Source: CAJCIY01 sp036379355 | GTDB lineage: Bacteria; Actinomycetota; Actinomycetes; Mycobacteriales; CAJCIY01 | Length of the DNA stretch: 20,576 nt | Reading direction: 5' to 3' | NCBI GenBank assembly: GCA_036379355.1 | Contig: DASVGV010000012.1 | Location: forward strand, 1 to 20,576 | Shown: positions 1 to 7,639 of the stretch, one piece after another | How positions within the stretch are numbered: the stretch's first letter is position 1 | How the letters are laid out: every line of letters begins with the position of its first letter | Notes under the pieces: model-generated | The model's input: only the letters and a program-made list of their open reading frames with translations | Told to the model about the DNA's origin: nothing | Database searches by the model: none | Position numbers and translations under genes: made by a program

Positions 1-701
1 CCCCGCCGCATGCCGATGGCGTCGATCTCCTCGATGAATCCGATGGCGCCGCCTTCCTGGCGGGCGGCCTTGCGCAGCGCCTTGAAGTACGAGCGGATCT
101 TCTTGGCCGTCGCGCCGTAGAACATCGACTGGAACGACGTCGCGGACACGAACAGGAAGGGCACGCCGGCCTCGGCGGCCATCGCCTTCGCGAGGTAGGT
201 CTTGCCGGTCCCGGGCGCTCCTTCGAACAGCAGCCCGCGCCGCGGCGTCCCGCCCATCTCGGTGCTGAACGTCTTGTGGGCGAGGAACAGGTTCAGCGAC
301 CGGACCACGTCCTCCTTGACCGGGTCGATGCCCCGCACGTCCTCGAGGCGCACGTCGATCTGCTCGGGACGCACAACCTGGTGCGGCGACCGGCCCTGTC
401 CGACCGTCATCCCGACGAGGACTGCGATCAGCAGGCCGAAGAACAGCACCGGCATGAGCAGGTACGGATCGATGTGCGGCAGCGCGAACACGTTGAACGG
501 CCGGCCGTCGGCGATGCGATAGGTGAGGAACGCGAACGGGACGGCCAGTACGCCGGCCAGGTGCCACAGACGCCGGCGCCGCTGGCGTTCGCGGCCGCGG
601 CCGACATCCGCGTGACGCGCCGCCAGCAGCCCGCCGCCCACGAGCGCAGCCGTGGTCAGGCTGCTGCCGCCTGGCTCGGGAGGACTGCCGGCACTCACCA
701 C
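1..701 (-). CDS. FtsH-like membrane AAA+ ATPase, N-terminal part (runs off window)
   Basis: Partial gene; the C-terminal part lies beyond base 1. Read from the GTG at 701, the protein has two hydrophobic segments, one shortly after a basic stretch and a second ending in LLIAVLVGMTVG. An AAA+ module follows, with Walker A GAPGTGKT, a pore-loop-like stretch around MFYGATAKK and a Walker B region GFIEEIDAIG near the cut. This order (two membrane helices, then AAA) is that of FtsH-type ATPases; whether the zinc protease domain follows cannot be seen. Walker B has Glu where FtsH has Asp (FIEE against FIDE). Start choice: an in-frame ATG at 752 has no ribosome-binding site and lies one base after a good -10 box (754-759), so it would probably not be in the mRNA. 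GTG codons at 701 and 698 follow GGAGGA (706-711). Family assignment is firm; protease function is unproven. Confidence 0.8.
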   Translation of the reverse strand, partial: MVSAGSPPEPGGSSLTTAALVGGGLLAARHADVGRGRERQRRRRLWHLAGVLAVPFAFLTYRIADGRPFNVFALPHIDPYLLMPVLFFGLLIAVLVGMTVGQGRSPHQVVRPEQIDVRLEDVRGIDPVKEDVVRSLNLFLAHKTFSTEMGGTPRRGLLFEGAPGTGKTYLAKAMAAEAGVPFLFVSATSFQSMFYGATAKKIRSYFKALRKAARQEGGAIGFIEEIDAIGMRR

Positions 702-753
702 TGGGTCCTCCGCCACGTCCGTCGTGATCGTCCGAGCACCGGACTCGGGCATC

Positions 754-782
754 ACGTTAGGTGCTGCGCACGCCGCTGTCCG
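754..782 (-). promoter_or_regulatory. Candidate promoter of the AAA+ ATPase gene
   Basis: On the minus strand, CGGACA (777-782) and TAACGT (754-759) are separated by 17 bases, a fair -35/-10 pair. The predicted transcript would start near 747, giving a leader of about 46 bases that contains the GGAGGA at 706-711. This supports the GTG starts at 701/698 over the ATG at 752. The 159 bases between this gene and hpnH hold no coding sequence I can support, only this promoter and the hairpin at 855-872. Confidence 0.4.
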
Positions 783-854
783 GCCGCGTCACCCCCTCGC
801 CGTCGCGCACAGGCCGGAATTGCTCCCAACGGGTGAACGCGGAGGCGGGGACCG

Positions 855-872
855 ACGGGTGAGGGCACCCGT
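855..872 (-). terminator. Hairpin downstream of hpnH, possible terminator of the hopanoid operon
   Basis: A perfect 7-bp inverted repeat (ACGGGTG / CACCCGT) with a 4-base loop lies 40-57 bases after the hpnH stop codon. No T-run follows, so this would be a U-less actinobacterial terminator or an RNA 3'-end stabiliser rather than a classical intrinsic terminator. Position supports the call more than sequence does. Confidence 0.4.
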
Positions 873-911
873 TCGGTGGCTACGGATCGCGCGCTGGATG
901 CCGAGGGGCGG

Positions 912-1913
912 TCAGCTCACGGCCGCCCGGATGGACTCGCGCAGCGAGCCCATCGTGGCGAGGACGGCGCTCGGCTCGTAACCGCAGTGCGCCATGCAGT
1001 TGGCGCAGCGCGGGTCCCTGCCGCGGCCGTACCGGTCCCAGTCGGTGTTGTCGACGAGGTCCTGGTACGACGTCGCGTACCCGTCGCTCATGAGGTAACA
1101 GGGCCGCTGCCAGCCGAACAGCGAGTAGCTGGGGATCCCCCACGCCGTGCACTCGAGCTCCTTGTCGCCCTCGAGGAAGTCCAGGAAGACGGGCGAGTGG
1201 TTGAGCCGCCACCGCTTGCGCCGGCCCTCGGCGAACACCTTCTTGAACATCGCCCGCGTCTCCTCGACGCCGAGGAAGTGCTCCTGGTCGGGCGCCTTCT
1301 CGTACGCGTACGCGGGCGAGATCTCCATCTGGTCGACCTTGACCTCGTCGTTCAGGTAGTTCAGCACGTCGATGACGTCCTGCGGGCTGTCGTTGTTGAA
1401 GAACGTCGAGTTGGTGCCCACCGAGAACCCGGCTGCCTGCGCCGCCTTGATGGCCGCGATCGCCTGGTCGAAGGTGCCGGCCCGGTCGGTCACCGTGTCG
1501 TGCCGGTCGCGCAGGCCGTCGATGTGCACGATCCAGGTGAAGTACGGGGACGGCGTGAAGTTCGCCAGCTTCTTCTCCAGCAACAGGCCGTTGGTGCACA
1601 GCAGCACGAACTTCTTGCGCTTCACCAGCTCGGCGACGATCTCGTGGATCTGCGGGTGCATCAGCGGCTCACCGCCCGCGATCGCCACGCACGGCGCGCC
1701 GCACTCCTCGACCGCACCGAGCGCGTCCTCGACCGACATGCGCTGCTTGAGGATCGACGCGGGGTGCTGGATCTTTCCGCAGCCGGTGCACGCCAAGTTG
1801 CAGGCGAACAACGGCTCCAGCTCGAGCACGAGGGGAAAGCGCTTGCGGCGCAGCAGTTTCTGCTTCGCGACGTAGCCACCGACGCGGACGGCGTACCGGA
1901 TGCTGACGGTCAC
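912..1913 (-). CDS. hpnH: HpnH, radical SAM adenosylhopane synthase
   Basis: 333 aa. HpnH is the radical SAM enzyme that joins a 5'-deoxyadenosyl group to hopene (diploptene), giving adenosylhopane, the first C35 hopanoid. The SAM-cluster motif CNLACTGC places the three Fe-S cysteines at residues 38, 42 and 45, preceded by the family-typical LVLELEPLFA. Further conserved signs are AGGEPLMHP (SAM-binding GGE) and a Cys-rich C-terminal stretch, RCANCMAHCGYEPSA. Length and N-terminus fit the family. The GTG start at 1913 overlaps the stop of the HpnG-IspH gene (GTGA). It is the last gene of the operon and is followed by a hairpin. The partner activity, removal of adenine from the product, is in the gene directly upstream. 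Confidence 0.95.
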   Translation of the reverse strand: MTVSIRYAVRVGGYVAKQKLLRRKRFPLVLELEPLFACNLACTGCGKIQHPASILKQRMSVEDALGAVEECGAPCVAIAGGEPLMHPQIHEIVAELVKRKKFVLLCTNGLLLEKKLANFTPSPYFTWIVHIDGLRDRHDTVTDRAGTFDQAIAAIKAAQAAGFSVGTNSTFFNNDSPQDVIDVLNYLNDEVKVDQMEISPAYAYEKAPDQEHFLGVEETRAMFKKVFAEGRRKRWRLNHSPVFLDFLEGDKELECTAWGIPSYSLFGWQRPCYLMSDGYATSYQDLVDNTDWDRYGRGRDPRCANCMAHCGYEPSAVLATMGSLRESIRAAVS

Positions 1914-3493
1914 GGGTGACGCACCTCTCTGGGTAGTTCGAAGGTGAGGTCCTCGCGGGTGACGGAGACCTCCCGGACGTCCACGGGCCCCAGGCCGCGC
2001 AGGGCGGCCAGCAGCGCGTCGACGAGTGCAGGGGGCGCGGAAGCGCCGGCGGTGAGACCGATCGAGCGGGCCTCGGCGAGGTCGTGCAGGTCGACCTGGG
2101 ACACGTCCTCGACCAGGCGGGCGCGGACCCCGGACCGCTCGGCAACCTCGACGAGCCGCCGACTGTTGGAGGAGTTGACCGACCCCACGACCAGCATCAG
2201 GTCGGTCTCCGCCGCTGCGGCGCGCACCGCCGCCTGCCGGTTGCTGGTCGCGTAGCAGATGTCCTCGGTGGCGGGTCCCTCCGCCTGCGGGAATCGCTCC
2301 TGCAGCGCGTGGGCGACGGCGTTCGCCTCGTCGACCGCCAGCGTCGTCTGCATGAGGTACGAGACCCGATCGGGGTCGGGCACCTCGAGGCCGGCAACGT
2401 CGTCCGCGGTCTCCACGACTCGGGTGCCGGCGGCTTCGCCGACCGTCCCCTCGACCTCTTCGTGCCCCGCGTGACCGATCAGCACGACGGTCCGGCCGGC
2501 ATCGGCGGCTCGGCGCGCCTCGGTGTGCACCTTCGCCACCAGCGGGCAGGTGGCGTCGACAACGCGCATGCCCCGCTCGCGCGCCTCGTTCCGGACGGTG
2601 GGGCTCACGCCGTGCGCGGACAGCACCACCGTGCTCCCGTCCGGGACCTCGTCCAGCTCGTGGACGAAGACGGCGCCGCGGCTCTCCAGGTCGGCGACGA
2701 CGTGCGTGTTGTGCACGATCTGCCGGCGCACGAAGACGGTCCCGTCGGTCCGGTCGAGCATCCGCTCCACAGTCGTGATGGCCCGCTCGACCCCCGCGCA
2801 GAAGGAACGAGGGTGCGCGAGGACGGCACTGCGCGGACCGACCGTCGCCAGCCAGTCCTCGAGCACCGGCGTCAAGGTCGTGAGCGTCTGGAGCGCGGCG
2901 CGGCCGCGGCGGACCGTCGCCGGCCGCAGCAGCGGGCTCGACGGCGTGTCGACGACGACCCGAACCGCCTGCGCCACCGCGGCGTTCGCCGCGTCGAGAA
3001 GCGCGGCGGTCTCGAGGTCCGCGGCCACGGCGCCGGTCACGGCGAGCGCCCGGCGGCCGGCGCCATGGACGAGGTGGTCGGCGGAGTGCAGCGGGGCGAC
3101 GTGGACGGTGAGGCCGAGGCGCCGGATCGCGCCGGCGAGCAACGGCGCCCCGGGCAGCGGACGGGCGACGCCGCGGTCGTCGGTCACCGCGCTGGCGACC
3201 ACCACGTCACCGGGCAGGAGGTCGTCGGTGAGCGCACCGCACACACCCGCGACGACGATCGCGCCGACGTCGCGCGGCGCCCGCGCCGGATGTGCGCCCG
3301 TCCCGGTGCGAATCACGGCCGTCGCACGGGTCAGGCCTCTCGCCACCGCGCGCGCCTCGACGCCCATCGGTGCCGCAATCACTCTGCGGCCGACGTGCTG
3401 CGGCCGCCGCGCAGCGGCAGCCTCGTCCGCGGCACCACCCTGCTGGGGGACGCGGACCCGGCGCGAGGGCATCGGCAGCTCGACGGCTGTCAC
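1910..3493 (-). CDS. Fused HpnG (adenosylhopane nucleosidase/phosphorylase) and IspH (HMBPP reductase)
   Basis: 527 aa from GTG 3493, which overlaps the shc stop. Residues about 37-215 form a nucleoside-phosphorylase-like domain (RVIAAPMGVEARAVARG, VVAGVCGALTDDLLPGDVVVAS and the acidic DLETAAL) that fits HpnG, which releases adenine from adenosylhopane. Residues about 222-520 are a complete IspH: cluster cysteines at 232 (SFCAGVERAI), 316 (DATCPLVAKVH) and 413 (EDICYATSNRQ), H261 and H264 (IVHNTHVV), H294 (SAHGVSP), IGHAGHEEVEGT and SVNSSNSRRL. IspH is the [4Fe-4S] enzyme that turns HMBPP into IPP and DMAPP. Canonical PRGFC is PRSFC here. The reading frame is continuous, and no ATG or GTG lies between the domains except GTG codon 210, which has no Shine-Dalgarno sequence. 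So the two enzymes, first and last in the pathway, seem to be made as one chain. A bare frameshift artefact is unlikely because both domains are intact. Confidence 0.88.
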   Translation of the reverse strand: MTAVELPMPSRRVRVPQQGGAADEAAAARRPQHVGRRVIAAPMGVEARAVARGLTRATAVIRTGTGAHPARAPRDVGAIVVAGVCGALTDDLLPGDVVVASAVTDDRGVARPLPGAPLLAGAIRRLGLTVHVAPLHSADHLVHGAGRRALAVTGAVAADLETAALLDAANAAVAQAVRVVVDTPSSPLLRPATVRRGRAALQTLTTLTPVLEDWLATVGPRSAVLAHPRSFCAGVERAITTVERMLDRTDGTVFVRRQIVHNTHVVADLESRGAVFVHELDEVPDGSTVVLSAHGVSPTVRNEARERGMRVVDATCPLVAKVHTEARRAADAGRTVVLIGHAGHEEVEGTVGEAAGTRVVETADDVAGLEVPDPDRVSYLMQTTLAVDEANAVAHALQERFPQAEGPATEDICYATSNRQAAVRAAAAETDLMLVVGSVNSSNSRRLVEVAERSGVRARLVEDVSQVDLHDLAEARSIGLTAGASAPPALVDALLAALRGLGPVDVREVSVTREDLTFELPREVRHP

Positions 3494-5343
3494 GGCGCCT
3501 CCCGCTGCAGGTACCGGCCGAGCGCGGTCAGGGGGAAGACCAAGCGGTAGAGGTGATAGTTGATCGAGAAATCCCAGGGGAAGCCGGTGCCGGTGAACTC
3601 CGGCTCGTCCCATGTGCCGTCCGGGCGCTGGTGCTCGACCAGCCACTGCACGCCCCGGTCGACCACAGATCCCGTCTCCCCCGCCGCGAGCAGCGCCAGC
3701 AGTGCCCAGGCGGTCTGGGACGCGGTGGCCGTGCCCCGACCGATCCACGCGTCGTCCCGGTAGGACCGGATGTCCTCGCCCCAGCCGCCACCTTCCTGCT
3801 GGGTCTCCGCCAGCCAGCGCACGGCTGCGCGGATCTGCGAGTGCTGCGGGTCGACACCGGCCGCCACGAGCGCGGGGACGACGGCGCCCGTGCCGTACAG
3901 ATGGTTCACGCCCCACCGCCCGAACCACGACCCACCCGGCTCCTGGTGAGCGAGCAGCCAGTCGACGCCGCGGCGTACGGGAAAGGTCGTGGCCAGCCCC
4001 TCGTGCGCCAGCATCTCGACCACGTGCGCGGTGACGTCGGCGGACGGCGGGTCGACGACCTCGCCGAAGTCGCAGAACGGCAGCTTCGTGGGCAGTCCGT
4101 AGGTGTGGTCGGCGTCGAACGCGCCCCAGCCCCCGTCCTTGCTCTGCATGCCCACGGTCCACGCGACCGCCCGGGCAAGCGCACCCTCGTCGGGGTCGGC
4201 CGTGCGGCGCAGCGCCAGCACGATCTCGGCGGTGTCGTCGACGTCGGGGTAGAGGTCGTTGTCGAACTCGAAAGCCCAGCCGCCCGGCTCGAGCCCGGGC
4301 CGGCGGACCGCCCAGTCGCCCCGGACGCGCACCTCCTCGGCGGTCAGCCAGTCCCGCGCGCGGACGAGGGTGTCGTCGTCGGGCTTCACCCCGGCGTCCG
4401 CCAGAGCGATGGCCGCCAGGCCCGTGTCCCAGACGGGGGACTGGCAGGCCTCGATCCGCCGGTACTCGCCGTCGATCACGGTGAAGCGCTCGAGCCCGGC
4501 CAGACCCGCCACGATCGCGGGGTCGTCGAGGGGGGCGCCGGCCAGGTGCAGGGCCAGGATCGAGTAGACCCACGGCGGCTGGATGCCGCCCCAGGACCCG
4601 TCGGCCTCCTGCCGCTCGCGGACCCAGCGGATCGCGCGGTCGATGGCCGCGCGGCGGCCGGGCCGTACCGGCGACCGGCCGTATCGGCGCAGAACCACGT
4701 CGATGCGCTGGAACAGGCCAGGCACCGAGCGCCAGCTCTGCGGTGACGGGGCCGGCGCCTGGACGAGGAGCGGGTCGATGCCGAACTCGAGGGGGCGGCA
4801 CGGGCGGGAGTCGGACACGACCGCGAGCGGGACGATCGTCTGCCGCGCCCAGCAGCCCCAGTGCTCCAGCGAGAGCGGGAACCATCCCGGGAGCGCGACG
4901 ATCTCCGGCGGGATCGTCGGCACCTCGTCCCAGGACCAGAGACCGAACAGGGACAGCCAGATCCTCGTGAACACACGGGCTCGCGCGACGCCGCCCCCGG
5001 CCCGGACGAACGCGCTCGCAGCCCGCATGTGCGGGGCGCCCTCCGCATCTCCCGCCAGGCGCAGCGCCACCCATGCCTCGACCGTTGTCGACAGGTCACC
5101 GGGCCCGCCGTGGAAGGTGTTCCAGGCTCCGCCCGGCAGCTGCCGCGAGCGGATCCACGCGGCACTCCCCCGCGTCTGGTCGGCGGTCCGGATGCCGAGG
5201 AACTCCCGCATGAGCAGGTCCTCGGCATCCATCGTGACGTTGGTCTCGAGCTCGCCCTTCCACCAGCCGTCGGCATCTTGGAGGCCACGCAGGTGAGCCG
5301 TCGCTCGGTCGGCCGCCGCACGCGCCGTCGATCCCGGCGTCAT
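3490..5343 (-). CDS. shc: Squalene-hopene cyclase
   Basis: 617 aa, in the normal range for bacterial squalene-hopene cyclases. It cyclises squalene to hopene/hopanol at the membrane face. The catalytic acid motif DVDDTA (DXDDTA) is at residues 367-372. Several QW-type repeats are visible (for example QEADGSWGG near 245, QSKDGGWGAFD near 400, QEPGGSWFGRWG near 467, QRPDGTWDE near the C-terminus). Family-typical QSPVWDTGLA (301-310) and NHLYGTG (480-486) are present. The ATG at 5343 overlaps the stop of the prenyl synthase gene (ATGA), and its own stop overlaps the next GTG. Order and partners leave little doubt about function; main product and secondary hopanols cannot be told from sequence. 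Confidence 0.96.
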   Translation of the reverse strand: MTPGSTARAAADRATAHLRGLQDADGWWKGELETNVTMDAEDLLMREFLGIRTADQTRGSAAWIRSRQLPGGAWNTFHGGPGDLSTTVEAWVALRLAGDAEGAPHMRAASAFVRAGGGVARARVFTRIWLSLFGLWSWDEVPTIPPEIVALPGWFPLSLEHWGCWARQTIVPLAVVSDSRPCRPLEFGIDPLLVQAPAPSPQSWRSVPGLFQRIDVVLRRYGRSPVRPGRRAAIDRAIRWVRERQEADGSWGGIQPPWVYSILALHLAGAPLDDPAIVAGLAGLERFTVIDGEYRRIEACQSPVWDTGLAAIALADAGVKPDDDTLVRARDWLTAEEVRVRGDWAVRRPGLEPGGWAFEFDNDLYPDVDDTAEIVLALRRTADPDEGALARAVAWTVGMQSKDGGWGAFDADHTYGLPTKLPFCDFGEVVDPPSADVTAHVVEMLAHEGLATTFPVRRGVDWLLAHQEPGGSWFGRWGVNHLYGTGAVVPALVAAGVDPQHSQIRAAVRWLAETQQEGGGWGEDIRSYRDDAWIGRGTATASQTAWALLALLAAGETGSVVDRGVQWLVEHQRPDGTWDEPEFTGTGFPWDFSINYHLYRLVFPLTALGRYLQREAP

Positions 5344-6332
5344 GAGTCCCGCCCGGTGACGTAGTCAGCGGTACGGACGAGCTCGTCCACCGCGCGCCTG
5401 TCGAAGTCGGCCGCACCCAGCGCGGCAGTCGCCCGGCGCACGTGCGCGTCCACCTCATCCTGCACGCGCCCGCGGGCCCCGACGGTCTCGATCTCCGCCG
5501 CGAGCGCGGAGAGGTCGGCGTCCTCCCCGCGCAGGTAGTCACGCAGTCGCGGCGACGACGCGGCAGCCAGCACGATCGGGGCCGACTTCTTCCGGCTCCG
5601 CAGGTCCGACAGCACCGGCTTGCCCGTGACGTCCGGGTCCCCCCAGATGCCCAGCAGGTCGTCCACCAGCTGGAACGCCAGGCCGAGCTCCTCGCCGTAC
5701 TGCGCCAGTGCCGCGACCTGTTCGGCCCGGGCACCACCGAGCGCGGCACCGAGGCAGCACGCCGCGCCGAGCAAGGCCCCGGTCTTGCCCGCGGACATGG
5801 CGAGGTAGTCGTCGTACGACACGTCGAGCCGGTGCTCGAAGTCGAGGTCGTCGGCCTGCCCGCCGACCAGGCGATCCACGCAAGCGGCGAGGATGCCTTG
5901 CGCCACGGCACTTCCGGGTGCCGACGACTCCTCGAGGAGGCGGTACGCCAACGCCAGCAGGCCGTCGCCGGCCAGCAGCGCGGCGGGCATCCCGAAGACC
6001 GTCCACGCAGTCGGGCGGTGCCGTCGTTCGGTGTCCCCGTCCATGAGGTCGTCGTGCAGGAGGGAGAAGTCGTGCACGAGCTCGACGGAGACCGCGGCAG
6101 GCAGCGCAGTGGATGCCGGCACGCGCGCCGCGTCGGCACCCAGCAGTGCCAGCGCCGGGCGCAGTGCCTTGCCGGTCGCCGGGCCGGCGGGCGCGCCGTC
6201 CGCGTCGACCCAGCCGCGGTGATAGGCGGCTACCTGCGCCAGCGTCGGGTGCAGGCGGGCGATCGCGGCGCGCAGCGCGGGATCGGCCAGCAGCCGCGCG
6301 CGGTCCACGGAGGTGGGCAGTACGGCGGTCAC
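5340..6332 (-). CDS. Polyprenyl diphosphate synthase (FPP/GGPP synthase family)
   Basis: 330 aa from GTG 6332, which overlaps the hpnE stop. It is a trans-isoprenyl diphosphate synthase that condenses IPP with allylic diphosphates. Landmarks: GKALRP at 54-59 (diphosphate contact), first Asp-rich motif DDLMD at 94-98, a KT pair at 183-184, and second Asp-rich motif in QLVDDLLGIWGD (Asp 224 and 225). The first motif is the short DDxxD type, with Phe at position -5 (residue 89) and Ser at -4. In type I enzymes an aromatic residue at -5 alone is associated with GGPP, whereas hopanoid synthesis needs FPP, so chain length is open. By position it supplies the substrate of HpnD/HpnC. Actinobacterial hopanoid clusters commonly carry such a gene. 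Confidence 0.92.
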   Translation of the reverse strand: MTAVLPTSVDRARLLADPALRAAIARLHPTLAQVAAYHRGWVDADGAPAGPATGKALRPALALLGADAARVPASTALPAAVSVELVHDFSLLHDDLMDGDTERRHRPTAWTVFGMPAALLAGDGLLALAYRLLEESSAPGSAVAQGILAACVDRLVGGQADDLDFEHRLDVSYDDYLAMSAGKTGALLGAACCLGAALGGARAEQVAALAQYGEELGLAFQLVDDLLGIWGDPDVTGKPVLSDLRSRKKSAPIVLAAASSPRLRDYLRGEDADLSALAAEIETVGARGRVQDEVDAHVRRATAALGAADFDRRAVDELVRTADYVTGRDS

Positions 6333-7639
6333 GAGGCCACCGCCAGTTGCGGGACCGGCGCTCCGGTCACGACGGAGGCCGCGGTGTGGCCGGAGCGCAC
6401 AGCACCCTCCATGGTGGCGGGCCAGCCGGTGTCGGTCCACGCGCCTGCGAGCGCGAGGCCGGGAACTGCGGTGGCGGACGGCGGACGGCACGCCGCCGAG
6501 CCGGCGGCCTGCCGGAAGGTGGCGTGAGGCTCGCGCGTGACGAACGCGTCGACCACCGCTGCGTGGCGGGCCGCGGGCAGCACACGGACAAGCTCGGGCA
6601 GGAGCGTACCGAGGATGTCCTGCGCTTTCTGCGGAAGCCAGTGGTCCGCAGCCGACAGGGAGACGGCGACGTACTGGCCACCGGTCGCGCCGGCGGCGGC
6701 AGTGCGGTCGAAGACCCACTGGAGCGGTGACCCGACGACCGCGAGGAACGGCACGTCGAGAACCTGGCGGTCGTAGTGGACGTGCACGTTGACGATGGGC
6801 GAGGACCCGAGGCCGGCAACCGTCACGCCGGCGCGATCGGGCAGCAGGCCGGCAGCCACGTCGGGTGGGACGGCGAGGATGACCGCGTCCGCCGGCAGCG
6901 TCTGAGGTCCCACGCAGACGTCGAATCCGGCCGCCGTACAGGTGATCGCGCTCACCTTCGCACCGGTCCGCACGTCGGCGCCGCGCAGCGCGCTCGCGAA
7001 CGCCTCCCCGTGCAGGCGGCCGAGCGGCACGTCGGAGATCCCGATGTCCGCGCCGCCGGCCGTCTCGAGCAGACCTGTCTGCACCACCTTGGCGGCCAGC
7101 GCCAGGGACGCCTCGTCGGGGTCGCAGTTGAGGGTCGCGACGGTCAGCAGGCCCCACAGGGCGTCGACGGCGGCCCGGTCCTGGCCGCGGTGCGCGAGCC
7201 AGCCGCCGAACGTCTGGGCGTCGACGTCGGCCGACCGCGGATCGAGCCGGCGCAGGGCCAGCGCCGCCGGCACCGCGCGAGCGGCACCGACCGGCCCGAG
7301 GTAGGACAGCAGGCCGACGGCGAGGTGCAGCGGCGGCGGAAACCCGTTGCGGCGAAGCGACTTTCGGCTGCCACGCAGCCATACCGGCACGTCGAGCCGG
7401 TCCTGCAGCGTGGTCAGGTGGCGGACGCCGAGTCGGTCGAGCAGCGCGAGGTACGCCGTGCAGCAGCGCAGGAAGACGTGCTGCCCCGTGTCGACCGTCA
7501 GCCCCCCTCGCGGGAACGACGCGGTCAGGCCGCCGAGACGGGGCCGCGCCTCCAGCAGGGTGACGTCGTGGCCGCGGTCGACCAGGTCGAGCGCTGCGGT
7601 CAGCCCGGCCAGGCCGCCCCCGACGACGACGGCCCTCAT
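6329..7639 (-). CDS. hpnE: HpnE, FAD-dependent hydroxysqualene dehydroxylase
   Basis: 436 aa. HpnE reduces hydroxysqualene to squalene, the last step of the three-enzyme HpnCDE squalene route. The N-terminal Rossmann motif GGGLAG is at residues 7-12 with the ribose-binding Glu at 30 (LLEARPRLGG), as in amine oxidase/phytoene desaturase-type flavoproteins. The C-terminal FAD motif LAGAWTDTGWPATMEGAVRS is intact. The ATG at 7639 overlaps the hpnD stop (ATGA). Adjacency to hpnC and hpnD separates it from carotenoid desaturases of the same superfamily. Confidence 0.93.
   Translation of the reverse strand: MRAVVVGGGLAGLTAALDLVDRGHDVTLLEARPRLGGLTASFPRGGLTVDTGQHVFLRCCTAYLALLDRLGVRHLTTLQDRLDVPVWLRGSRKSLRRNGFPPPLHLAVGLLSYLGPVGAARAVPAALALRRLDPRSADVDAQTFGGWLAHRGQDRAAVDALWGLLTVATLNCDPDEASLALAAKVVQTGLLETAGGADIGISDVPLGRLHGEAFASALRGADVRTGAKVSAITCTAAGFDVCVGPQTLPADAVILAVPPDVAAGLLPDRAGVTVAGLGSSPIVNVHVHYDRQVLDVPFLAVVGSPLQWVFDRTAAAGATGGQYVAVSLSAADHWLPQKAQDILGTLLPELVRVLPAARHAAVVDAFVTREPHATFRQAAGSAACRPPSATAVPGLALAGAWTDTGWPATMEGAVRSGHTAASVVTGAPVPQLAVAS

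Noticed and set aside
876..1919. Long open frame on the plus strand opposite hpnH
   Set aside because: Low-complexity Arg/Val/Leu/Asp translation typical of the antisense of GC-rich genes; hpnH on the other strand has all family motifs.
2084..3563. Plus-strand open frames of 346 and 488 codons opposite the hpnG-ispH gene
   Set aside because: Composition of antisense frames, no motifs, and no ribosome-binding sites; the opposite strand encodes a clear IspH.
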